Source of the DNA: Albibeggiatoa sp964388965 | GTDB taxonomy: Bacteria > Pseudomonadota > Gammaproteobacteria > Beggiatoales > Beggiatoaceae | Length of the DNA: 63,172 bases | Direction: 5' to 3' | Assembly: GCA_964388965.1 (NCBI GenBank) | Contig: CAYMCP010000007.1 | Coordinates: 1 to 63,172 of the forward strand | Shown here: positions 1-7,404 of the stretch, one piece after another | How the letters are laid out: the number at the start of each line of letters is the position of its first letter | Position numbering within the stretch: position 1 is the stretch's first letter | The notes under the pieces: model-generated | What the model saw: the letters and a program-made list of their open reading frames with translations, nothing else | What the model was told of the DNA's origin: nothing | Database searches by the model: none | Program-made: the position numbers and the translations under genes

Positions 1-1
1 C

Positions 2-352
2 AGATGCAAGCCTATGCTGGAATTGCGTTGGAATAGTTTTTCGGAGTTTTCAGATGAATGGATTTACTTTCTAAAAAATGAAGAAGTCAAAGATAATTTC
101 AAAGCTAAAGGTTTGCAACAAGCTAAAGAAGCTTTAGATTTAATGAAATTATCTGATAAAGAACGGGCAGTTTATGAAGCCCACATTGAAGAACGACGTT
201 ATCAATCTAGTCTGTACTTCTCATCTTTTTATGAGGGCAAACAGGAAGGTATTGAACTCGGTAGACAAAATGGATTAAAAGCAACAGCTAGAGCCATGAA
301 ACAAGATGGTGAACCGCTTGAAAAAATAGCCCGTTACACTCATATCTATTGA
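2..352 (+). CDS. Rpn-family recombination-promoting nuclease, C-terminal part (partial, frameshifted end)
   Basis: The reading frame is open at the left edge, so this is the C-terminal part of a longer gene. The segment with KAKGLQQAKEALDLM, then LSDKERAVYEAH and EGKQEGIELGRQ, resembles the C-terminal helical tail of Rpn/PD-(D/E)XK 'transposase-like' nucleases, which are abundant in Beggiatoa-type genomes. The nuclease core lies outside the window. The frame ends in ARYTHIY-stop. A one-base shift near position 340 would give LISIETIEQL-stop at 369-371, the usual ending of this family, so a small indel has probably altered the last ten residues. Family assignment is by recognition of the tail only. 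Confidence 0.6.
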   Translation, partial: RCKPMLELRWNSFSEFSDEWIYFLKNEEVKDNFKAKGLQQAKEALDLMKLSDKERAVYEAHIEERRYQSSLYFSSFYEGKQEGIELGRQNGLKATARAMKQDGEPLEKIARYTHIY

Positions 353-381
353 GACAATCGAACAGTTGTAGTCTAATTTAC

Positions 382-403
382 AGGAGTGCAAAACTTGTTT
401 TGC
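382..403 (+). repeat. Half copy of the 48-bp multi-hairpin dispersed repeat
   Basis: The 22 bases here match the left half of the repeat at 5367-5414, containing the palindrome GCAAAACTTGTTTTGC. The right half (GCAGAATAAATTCTGC) is absent. The half copy lies just after the end of the Rpn-type gene. Confidence 0.6.
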
Positions 404-464
404 AAATATTAACATGTCAACAATGCCTTTTTTGCGTTTTTAATTTTTCGTTTAAGTATAGCCT

Positions 465-627
465 AGTATAGTCAATTCCGTAAAATAGGGTATACTAGTG
501 CAAACAGGATATAGCGAAGATTTAAGAAATCGCGTAGTAGATTTCATAGAAAGAGAAGTTTGTGATATTTATCAAGCCATTTCTTTTGCATTAACATAAT
601 ATCTATTGAGACGGAATTAACTATACT
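465..627 (+). mobile_element. IS630-derived mini-element (MITE-like) with 17-bp inverted ends
   Basis: The ends 465-481 and 611-627 are inverted repeats matching at 16 of 17 positions (AGTATAGTCAATTCCGT against the complement of ACGGAATTAACTATACT). Inside, from about 499, the + strand encodes GYSEDLRNRVVDFIERE followed by about 15 more residues and a stop. This looks like the N-terminus of an IS630/Tc1-type transposase. The element therefore keeps both ends and the first 30-odd codons but has lost the catalytic DDE part. It cannot move itself and would depend on a full-length relative in trans. The TA target duplication typical of IS630 is not clear. Confidence 0.65.
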
Positions 628-745
628 TTCTGTTACACTTTATTCTATAAAAGTATTAAGAGCAGGTGTGACAATGATTGATAGCACTTATCATAAATCA
701 ACACCCAACAGAGGTTTGTCGATTGGGATAATTTTGAGTATAATC

Positions 746-1178
746 CTAAGCTTCAATTAAGAATGACGCAAAATACTTTCCCGCTCTTTTGGAAATAGTC
801 ACTTGTTTCAATTGACCACGAAAACGTATTGGTTCACGCATCCGTATGTAATTCTTTAACTTTTCTATGCGTAACCGTGTACCAAACACGCCAAACTTTT
901 GTGGTGTGCGAATTGAGAAACTTTCGTCAACATCCTTCCTTTTGTATTTGGAAAATCACGGCTTCTCTTTTAGTTTGATACAACGAAACCTCTTAATACC
1001 ATTCAAACTGCTGACGAATCGCATTTTTATAAAAATCGTGAGCCGCTTTGAGTGAAAACGGGTTTTTTTTACTAAAATGTTCAAGGAGTTGATTGTAACA
1101 ATGTCTTACTGTACCGCAGGCTTTGTTTAAATATTGTTGCTCATTTGGTTGGAGTTCGATTTTATGAGCTAGTAACAT
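746..1178 (-). pseudogene. Decayed tnpB (IS200/IS605 OrfB) remnant
   Basis: Reading leftwards from the ATG at 1178, the protein begins MLLAHKIELQPNEQQYL then KACGTVRHCYNQLLEHF, the N-terminal helix-turn-helix part of IS605 OrfB/TnpB. The frame stops at 993-995. After a frameshift the similarity resumes: KYKRKDVDESFSIRTPQKFG and then LRIEKLKNYIRMREPIRF, with one in-frame TGA just before FSKYKRK, ending at a TAG at 746-748. The catalytic RuvC half is missing. With a frameshift, an internal stop and a missing C-terminus this is a dead copy. No TnpA is next to it. Confidence 0.8.
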
Positions 1179-1196
1179 CGCTTAACTTCCTGAAGA

Positions 1197-1285
1197 GTCT
1201 ATCCGAGAACGATATTTGCGGTCGAAATACGCTTACATCGTAACAAATTTAACACCATTTTAGATTTCAAATGGGTTCTATATTT
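1197..1285 (+). repeat. Promoter-proximal dispersed repeat, copy 1
   Basis: About 89 bp with the pattern ATCCGAGAACG-ATATTTGCGGTC-(gap)-ATCGTAACAA-TTTAACACCATTTTA-ATTTCAAATGGGTTCTATA. It recurs with about 85 % identity at 53310-53405. Both copies point the same way and stop shortly before a gene (the C25 peptidase here, the solute-binding lipoprotein there). It contains the small inverted repeat CCATTT/AAATGG. Confidence 0.75.
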
Positions 1286-1312
1286 TGCGTATGCGTAAGG
1301 TAAGCATATAAT
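1285..1312 (+). promoter_or_regulatory. Putative sigma-70 promoter of the C25 peptidase gene
   Basis: TTGCGT at 1285-1290 and TATAAT at 1307-1312 are 16 bp apart. The start codon is 21 bases downstream of the -10 box, so the untranslated leader would be only about 15 nt. The promoter directly follows the dispersed repeat at 1197-1285. Confidence 0.55.
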
Positions 1313-1332
1313 TAAACTAATAGGATATGTTT

Positions 1333-4161
1333 ATGAAACGTTTTATCTTGCTATTTATATTACTATATCACAATCCTGTGTGGGCACAAGATTTACAAGT
1401 TGTTGACAGAGGATTAAATTGGATCGAGTTGGTGTTGCAATTGCCGGACTTGTCTGATCCGCTACAAACAATTAGCGTTGACGATCAAATTTATCAACGT
1501 ATTGTGATTGGGCAATGGGCGAAAACGAAACAAGTCGGCTATCCTGAATTACCCATGTTAGCCACTTTAGTACAGGTGCCGGAAAAGGGTGAAATTCGGA
1601 TTGAAAATATTGAGTTGACAGAAAATACACTAACGACAACAGATATTTATCCCGTTCCGCAACCAATAGCACTTGAATCAGGTGAAATCAGTGAACGGTT
1701 TACGCGCAATACTCAAGCCTATGAATCTACTCAATTATATCCTGACACTTGGTTAAAATTAGGCGAGCGGGCAATATTACGTGGCGAATCGGTTATGCAA
1801 ATCAAAGTTTATCCCGCACGATGGCACGCTCAAAATAAAACATTACATTACTTGAGTCAGTTACGTTTTCGTCTCGTATTCAGCGAACCGTTATCGCTCG
1901 ATTCCCGTCCAATTCGCAAAGCAGAAACCAATTTCGATGCGCTGTTACACAATATTATCAACGACTATAAGCCACGCTTACAACGCGCAGAAGCATCTAC
2001 ACCCATTCCATTTACACCACAACGCTATACAGTCAGTTTTGAAGTGAATGCAAGAGGAATTTATCAAATTCGATACAATGAGTTATTACAAGCTGGTATA
2101 CCTGAAGTTTGTCTGAAACAAGGACAATTTGTGTTGTATGTCAAAGATCAGCAGATTATGCCATTAGTCATTGCGAAAAATCCGCGCCGCTTTAGCGAAG
2201 GCGATACAATTGAATTTTATGCTAATACTTACAAGGATTCTTATACCGATAGTAGTATTTTTCGTTTAGATTGCTGGCAGTTAGAACAACCCAATGTCGA
2301 TATTGAAACCACAGTTTATGACGAACCAGTGAAATTAGGTAACTTTATTGATGGAACGGTAAGCGGTAGCGGTATCGTGCAACCCTATTTTATGGAAAGT
2401 TTACACTATGAAAAAGACGGCACATATTGGACTGAAACACCAAATGCACCGGAACAAGATTACTGGTTTTGGTTTAGCATCTTTGCCCCAGCCGAGAAAA
2501 AAGCTTATTTAAACGCTTATTCAATCTATCCGATAGAAGAACCTGTAGCAACTTTACGGCTTGGATTACAAGGTGCCTCAGCAGCACCACCTGAACCACA
2601 TCATCACATTGTTTTTTCTATTAATGATATTCAGGTCGGTGAAACTTACTGGAATGGTAGTGCTTATCATATTACAGAAATTCCCTTTTCTAGCACCATA
2701 CTCACAGAAGGAACTAATCTTGTTAGCTTGAATGCCCCTAAAGACACAGGAGTAGAAAATGATGTGAGTTATTTAGATTGGGTAGAGCTTGATTTTCCTA
2801 GCAAATTTTCTACACGAAACAGTATGCTAAAATTTACATTACGCGGCACGGGCGAACGACAACAAATCACAGTAGACGGCTTTAAAATACCTACTACGCT
2901 TGCTTATGATGTCACTGATCCCTATCGCATTAAACAAATTACCAATTTAACCATTGATAAAGCGGCAGATGATACTTATCACGCGACGTTTGATTTAGTT
3001 GTAAATGGTGAACAAACTTACTTCATTCTATCGAGTAATCGCACTAAGTCCGTAAGTAATATGCAGTTACTTCCTAATCCTACGTTACGCAATGCGCAGT
3101 TAGGTGCAGATTACATCATGATTACAATTCCAGAATTTACCGAAGCTGTGCAACCATTAATCACACATCGGCAAAATCAGGGATTACGCACAATGTTGGT
3201 CACAGTAGACGATATTTATCGTGAATTTAGTGAAGGTTTACCCAATCCACAAGCAATCAAAGATTTTCTAAGTTACGCTTACCGTCATTGGACAAAGCCC
3301 GCACCACGTTATGTTACTTTGTTTGGTTCAGCTACCTTTTTGTACAAAGATGAATATAAAGAGGACGGTAAAAAACATACCTTAGTCCCCACTTATTTCA
3401 CAGCAACACGTTATGGGGTAACGCCTGATGATAATTGGTTTGTCAGTGTTGACGGAGATGATAGATTAGCTGATATGGCAATTGGACGTTTGCCAGCAAA
3501 AAATATCCAAGATGCAAATGTTATTGTTGAAAAAATCTTAGCTTATGAGAACAATTTCAATGATCCTCCAAGACGAGTATTGCTTGTCGCCGACCGTGGC
3601 GCGGAATTTAGATCAGCTAGTGATCAATTGGAACCATTTTTAGAAAAACGTCGCTCATTTGCGTATAAAGTGTATTTAGACGATTATGGTAAAGATACTA
3701 AGCTTGCCACCCAACAAATTATTGATTATGTTAATGAAGGTGTGTCTATTGTGCAGTATGTTGGTCACGGACATATTGAATTGTGGTCAGCATCAAACTT
3801 ATTTAATAATGATAGTTTAATATCACTGGCAAATGAAGGTAACTATACGTTTATGATAGCATTGAATTGTTTAAATGCGTATTTTAGCGATATGCTTAAA
3901 GATTCATTAGGAGAGAACTTTATTACCATAGATAAAAAAGGAGGAATTGCTTCATTTTCATCTTCAGGTTTTGGTTATTTGTGGGAATATCAACTACTAA
4001 ATGATTACTGGTATCGTTCTGTGTTCATTGATGGACAAACTATTCTAGGTGATACGGTTACAGCGGCAAAAGTTACTGCGTTTAGTTATGGTGCAAGCAG
4101 GGATATTTTAAGTACGTTAATTTTGCTTGGCGATCCTGCAACAAATCTACGCTTACCTTAG
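1333..4161 (+). CDS. Secreted C25-family (gingipain-like) cysteine peptidase
   Basis: The protein has 942 residues from the ATG at 1333, preferred over the ATG at 1327 because AGGA (1322-1325) is well spaced from it. It starts with a signal peptide (MKRFILLFILLYHNPVWA) and then a prodomain-like region of about 580 residues rich in beta structure. The C-terminal third is a peptidase C25 domain (about 590-930), beginning near LGADYIMITIPEF and QNQGLRTMLVTVDD. The likely catalytic dyad is His in YVGHGH (about 811) and Cys in ALNCLNAYF (about 846). The ending ILLGDPATNLRLP is usual for this group, which cleaves proteins outside the cell. No C-terminal sorting domain is visible. The gene is monocistronic with its own promoter; neighbours give no clue to the substrate. 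Confidence 0.85.
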   Translation: MKRFILLFILLYHNPVWAQDLQVVDRGLNWIELVLQLPDLSDPLQTISVDDQIYQRIVIGQWAKTKQVGYPELPMLATLVQVPEKGEIRIENIELTENTLTTTDIYPVPQPIALESGEISERFTRNTQAYESTQLYPDTWLKLGERAILRGESVMQIKVYPARWHAQNKTLHYLSQLRFRLVFSEPLSLDSRPIRKAETNFDALLHNIINDYKPRLQRAEASTPIPFTPQRYTVSFEVNARGIYQIRYNELLQAGIPEVCLKQGQFVLYVKDQQIMPLVIAKNPRRFSEGDTIEFYANTYKDSYTDSSIFRLDCWQLEQPNVDIETTVYDEPVKLGNFIDGTVSGSGIVQPYFMESLHYEKDGTYWTETPNAPEQDYWFWFSIFAPAEKKAYLNAYSIYPIEEPVATLRLGLQGASAAPPEPHHHIVFSINDIQVGETYWNGSAYHITEIPFSSTILTEGTNLVSLNAPKDTGVENDVSYLDWVELDFPSKFSTRNSMLKFTLRGTGERQQITVDGFKIPTTLAYDVTDPYRIKQITNLTIDKAADDTYHATFDLVVNGEQTYFILSSNRTKSVSNMQLLPNPTLRNAQLGADYIMITIPEFTEAVQPLITHRQNQGLRTMLVTVDDIYREFSEGLPNPQAIKDFLSYAYRHWTKPAPRYVTLFGSATFLYKDEYKEDGKKHTLVPTYFTATRYGVTPDDNWFVSVDGDDRLADMAIGRLPAKNIQDANVIVEKILAYENNFNDPPRRVLLVADRGAEFRSASDQLEPFLEKRRSFAYKVYLDDYGKDTKLATQQIIDYVNEGVSIVQYVGHGHIELWSASNLFNNDSLISLANEGNYTFMIALNCLNAYFSDMLKDSLGENFITIDKKGGIASFSSSGFGYLWEYQLLNDYWYRSVFIDGQTILGDTVTAAKVTAFSYGASRDILSTLILLGDPATNLRLP

Positions 4162-4280
4162 CGTCAGTACCTGATGTAAATTATTTTCTACACCCCATGC
4201 GCGCGGCGAACCATTTACCCTAAGCGTGTGGGGTTTATCGCATCTTCAAAAAATAACCACAACTGCATAACTCCTAAAAT

Positions 4281-4296
4281 TGTAGCCTATCCCACA
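4281..4296 (+). promoter_or_regulatory. NifA upstream activator site
   Basis: TGT-AGCC-T-ATCCC-ACA matches the NifA binding consensus TGT-N4-T-N5-ACA exactly. It lies about 110 bp upstream of the -24 element of the nifH promoter, the usual distance for an enhancer acting by DNA looping. Confidence 0.75.
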
Positions 4297-4394
4297 CATT
4301 ACATTATTATTTGTCGTACATTTACCCTCCTATATCACTCAAGTTTAAATTAAAAATTCAAATAAAATCATATATATAAAACAAAAAAGCTACT

Positions 4395-4409
4395 TGGCAC
4401 ATATATTGA
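4395..4409 (+). promoter_or_regulatory. Sigma-54 (RpoN) promoter of nifHD
   Basis: TGGCAC (4395-4400), five bases, then TTGA (4406-4409) fits the -24/-12 consensus TGGCAC-N5-TTGC except for the last base of the -12 box. The start codon of nifH is 65 bp further on, giving a leader of roughly 50 nt. Together with the NifA site it indicates expression under nitrogen limitation and low oxygen. Confidence 0.75.
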
Positions 4410-4474
4410 GAAACAAACATATATATAAAAGTTTGTATTAAATCATCATCGTTCACTTGTTAGGAGAGATTAGT

Positions 4475-5353
4475 ATGCGTCAATGTGCAATTTATGGTAA
4501 AGGTGGTATTGGTAAATCAACGACCACTCAAAACTTAGTAGCGGGTTTAGCTGAATTAGGCAAAAAAGTCATGATTGTGGGCTGCGACCCTAAAGCGGAC
4601 TCAACTCGTTTGATTCTTCACTCTAAAGCACAAACCACTGTTATGCACTTAGCGGCTGAAGCAGGTACAGTTGAAGATTTAGAATTAGAGGATGTATTGT
4701 CAGTTGGTTACGGCGGCGTGAAATGCGTTGAATCAGGTGGTCCAGAGCCCGGTGTTGGCTGTGCAGGTCGTGGCGTTATCACTGCAATTAACTTCTTAGA
4801 AGAAGAAGGCGCGTATGAAGAAGATTTAGATTTTGTATTCTACGACGTATTAGGTGACGTTGTATGTGGTGGTTTTGCGATGCCAATTCGTGAAAACAAA
4901 GCACAAGAAATTTACATTGTTGTATCTGGTGAAATGATGGCAATGTATGCAGCAAACAATATTGCAAAAGGGATTGTGAAATATGCAAACTCTGGTAGTG
5001 TACGTTTAGCGGGTTTGATTTGTAACAGCCGTAATACTGACCGCGAAGATGAGCTTATCGAAGCTTTAGCAACACGTTTAGGTACGCACATGATTCACTT
5101 TGTACCGCGTGACAATGCAGTACAACATGCTGAAATCCGTCGTATGACAGTGATTGAATTCAATCCCAAATGTAAACAAGCGGATGAATACCGCACATTA
5201 TCGCAAAAAGTGATTGACAACAAAAAGTTAGTCATTCCTACACCGTTGAGCATGGACGAATTAGAAGAATTATTAATGGAATTCGGCATCATGGAAGAAG
5301 AAGACGAATCAATCGTTGGTAAAACAGCAGAAGAATTAGCAGCAGAAGCTTAA
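4475..5353 (+). CDS. nifH: Nitrogenase iron protein NifH
   Basis: The 292-residue protein is the Fe protein that passes electrons to the MoFe protein with ATP hydrolysis. It has the P-loop GKGGIGKSTT, the switch region DVLGDVVCGGFAMPIR and the two cysteines that hold the shared [4Fe-4S] cluster (GVGCAGRG about 96 and VVCGG about 131). The Arg in GCAGRG is the one ADP-ribosylated by DraT in other bacteria. The start is the ATG at 4475 (MRQCAIYGKGG), with TAGGAGAG as ribosome site; an upstream TTG at 4457 is in frame but unlikely. The sequence is NifH rather than BchL/ChlL, and nifD follows 171 bp downstream. Confidence 0.97.
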   Translation: MRQCAIYGKGGIGKSTTTQNLVAGLAELGKKVMIVGCDPKADSTRLILHSKAQTTVMHLAAEAGTVEDLELEDVLSVGYGGVKCVESGGPEPGVGCAGRGVITAINFLEEEGAYEEDLDFVFYDVLGDVVCGGFAMPIRENKAQEIYIVVSGEMMAMYAANNIAKGIVKYANSGSVRLAGLICNSRNTDREDELIEALATRLGTHMIHFVPRDNAVQHAEIRRMTVIEFNPKCKQADEYRTLSQKVIDNKKLVIPTPLSMDELEELLMEFGIMEEEDESIVGKTAEELAAEA

Positions 5354-5366
5354 TTTTCCAGCTTTT

Positions 5367-5414
5367 AGGAGTGCAAAACTTGTTTTGCTTGAGCAGAATA
5401 AATTCTGCACTCCT
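5367..5414 (+). repeat. 48-bp dispersed repeat with three nested hairpins between nifH and nifD
   Basis: Outer inverted repeat AGGAGTGCA (5367-5375) pairs with TGCACTCCT (5406-5414). Between them lie two near-perfect palindromes, GCAAAACTTGTTTTGC (5373-5388) and GCAGAATAAATTCTGC (5392-5407). The RNA could fold either as one long stem or as a two-armed form. A run of six T follows a few bases later (5423-5428). A second copy of the same length is at 34323-34370, and half copies are at 382-403 and 13448-13476. Confidence 0.8.
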
Positions 5415-5524
5415 TAATCAGAATTTTTTCAGGTTATGGCGCGTTTTGATTCTCAACGCCTTAGCCTTACTCTTTAAAGTTGCCTTGATCGCTTACTGGC
5501 GGTGGCATTGCAGGAGAGCATTAC

Positions 5525-7006
5525 ATGTCAACAATGAATCGTGAAGAAACAGAAGCCCTCATCCAAGAGGTTTTAGAAGTTTATCCAGAAAAAGCAAAGA
5601 AAGATCGTGCAAAGCACTTGGCTGCTAACGATACGAGCTTAGAAAAATCAAGCAAATGTATCACTTCCAACAAAAAATCATTACCCGGTGTAATGACTAT
5701 TCGTGGCTGTGCTTACGCGGGTTCAAAAGGTGTGGTTTGGGGTCCTATCAAAGACATGATCCACATTTCGCATGGACCTGTTGGTTGTGGTCAATATAGC
5801 CGTGCGGGTCGTCGTAACTACTATGTAGGTACAACTGGCATCAACACTTTCGGTACAATGAATTTTACTTCTGACTTTCAGGAAAAAGATATTGTATTCG
5901 GTGGTGACAAAAAATTAGCTAAAATGTTAAGCGAGATTGATCAATTATTCCCATTAAACAAAGGGATTACCGTTCAATCTGAATGCCCAATTGGTTTAAT
6001 CGGTGATGACATCGAAGCGGTTTCTAAAAAAGCAGCGAAAGATTTGAAAAAACCAGTTGTGCCAGTACGTTGTGAGGGTTTTCGTGGTGTATCACAATCT
6101 TTAGGTCACCATATCGCAAACGATGCAGTACGCGACTGGGTCTTACATAACCGTGATGACGATCATAGTTTTGAAACAACACCTTATGATGTAACCATTA
6201 TCGGCGACTATAATATTGGTGGTGATGCGTGGGCTTCTCGTACCTTATTGGAAGAAATGGGTTTACGTGTTATCGCTCAATGGTCTGGTGACGGCACCTT
6301 GGCTGAAATGGAAAATACGCCAAAAGCGAAATTAAACTTGTTACACTGCTACCGTTCAATGAACTACATTTCTCGTCACATGGAAGAAAAATATGGTATC
6401 CCTTGGATGGAGTACAACTTTTTTGGTCCGACTAAGATTGAAGAGTCTTTACGCAAAATTGCAGCGTTTTTTGATTCTACTATTCAAGCCAAAGCTGAAG
6501 CCGTTATCAAAAAATACCGTGCTGAAATCGATCCCATCATCGCTAAATATCGCCCTCGCTTAGAAGGTAAACGGGTTATGTTATATGTTGGTGGTTTACG
6601 TCCGCGTCACACGATTGGTGCTTATGAAGATTTAGGTATGGAAGTGGTTGGCGCAGGTTATGAATTCGCGCATAACGATGACTATGACCGTACTTTGAAA
6701 GAAATGGGCGATGCAACATTATTGTACGATGATGTGACTGGTTATGAATTTGAAGAATTCGTGAAAAAAATCAAACCTGACTTGATTGGTTCTGGCATTA
6801 AAGAAAAGTATATTTTCCAAAAAATGGGTATCCCGTTCCGTCAAATGCACTCTTGGGACTACTCAGGTCCTTATCACGGTTATGATGGTTTTGCTATCTT
6901 TGCGCGTGACATGGATATGACTTTGAATAATCCATGTTGGGGTAAATTGCGCGCGCCTTGGTTAAAACCTGAACAAGCAGCCGACGCAGTAGCAAAAGCC
7001 GCTTAA
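5525..7006 (+). CDS. nifD: Nitrogenase molybdenum-iron protein alpha chain NifD
   Basis: The 493-residue alpha subunit of dinitrogenase aligns without net offset to the Azotobacter numbering. P-cluster ligands C62 (RGCAYAG), C88 (GPVGCGQ) and C154 (SECPIG) are present. So are the FeMo-cofactor ligands C275 (LLHCYRS) and H442 (MHSWDYSGPYHG), and the active-site residues Q191, H195 and R359. This makes it a Mo-type, probably functional, NifD. The start ATG has a good ribosome site (GCAGGAGAG). It is co-transcribed with nifH. The beta subunit gene nifK, which normally follows directly, is not here: the next gene is unrelated and 398 bp away. Confidence 0.97.
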   Translation: MSTMNREETEALIQEVLEVYPEKAKKDRAKHLAANDTSLEKSSKCITSNKKSLPGVMTIRGCAYAGSKGVVWGPIKDMIHISHGPVGCGQYSRAGRRNYYVGTTGINTFGTMNFTSDFQEKDIVFGGDKKLAKMLSEIDQLFPLNKGITVQSECPIGLIGDDIEAVSKKAAKDLKKPVVPVRCEGFRGVSQSLGHHIANDAVRDWVLHNRDDDHSFETTPYDVTIIGDYNIGGDAWASRTLLEEMGLRVIAQWSGDGTLAEMENTPKAKLNLLHCYRSMNYISRHMEEKYGIPWMEYNFFGPTKIEESLRKIAAFFDSTIQAKAEAVIKKYRAEIDPIIAKYRPRLEGKRVMLYVGGLRPRHTIGAYEDLGMEVVGAGYEFAHNDDYDRTLKEMGDATLLYDDVTGYEFEEFVKKIKPDLIGSGIKEKYIFQKMGIPFRQMHSWDYSGPYHGYDGFAIFARDMDMTLNNPCWGKLRAPWLKPEQAADAVAKAA

Positions 7007-7404
7007 TTATCAAAGACAGTCGTATTTTCGTTTTTTGACCATAGATTGAACAGCTTTTACTAACATGGTAAGACTGTTCATCTATCATAACCAATCCGTT
7101 CACACCCGCCCGTGTTAAATCTGTTATTCCGCCTACCAATTGTTACTAGCAATTCTCGTTTTGAAAATACGCTTTCTCTTTAAAAACAATCATGTATGCG
7201 ATAAAAATATCTATCCTGTTTATATTCATAACTCATCAAAAAATAAAAAAATTTCTAAAATAAAGATGATTGAATCTCGTTTAATCCTGCTTGTTGTATA
7301 ATTAACAATACAGTTTATTCATTTTACAGTGTGGTTTTTGCAACGTTTGTGATATATTTGACACAAGTTTTAGACAAATTTCTCTTAAAGGTTATTAAAT
7401 CAAA
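7007..7404. other. Intergenic region downstream of nifD, no nifK
   Basis: This 398-bp non-coding stretch holds a hairpin (TGAACAG 7047-7053 with CTGTTCA 7074-7080) without a following T-run and a copy of the short AGCAATTCTC repeat at 7148-7164. The rest is an AT-rich leader for the next gene. A minus-strand open frame here overlaps the nifD end and looks like chance. No trace of nifK sequence was recognised. Confidence 0.6.

Larger units (their letters stand above)
4162..4474. other. Intergenic regulatory region between the C25 peptidase and nifH
   Basis: This 313-bp AT-rich region has no open frame worth calling. It holds a weak C-rich/G-rich inverted repeat just after the peptidase gene (ACCCCA near 4192 with TGGGGT near 4228), the NifA-type site at 4281-4296 and the sigma-54-type promoter at 4395-4409. 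Confidence 0.7.

Noticed and set aside
4475..5353. Possible BchL/ChlL or VnfH instead of NifH
   Set aside because: The sequence follows NifH throughout and is followed by a Mo-type NifD with all FeMo-cofactor ligands.
7047..7080. Rho-independent terminator after nifD
   Set aside because: The TGAACAG/CTGTTCA hairpin has no T-run on the plus strand, so I list it only as a hairpin.
6894..7139. Minus-strand open frame beginning MVGGITDLTRAGVNG across the nifD end
   Set aside because: It overlaps the nifD 3' end, has no ribosome site and matches no family I know. It is probably a chance frame, and I found no nifK or transposase signature in it.
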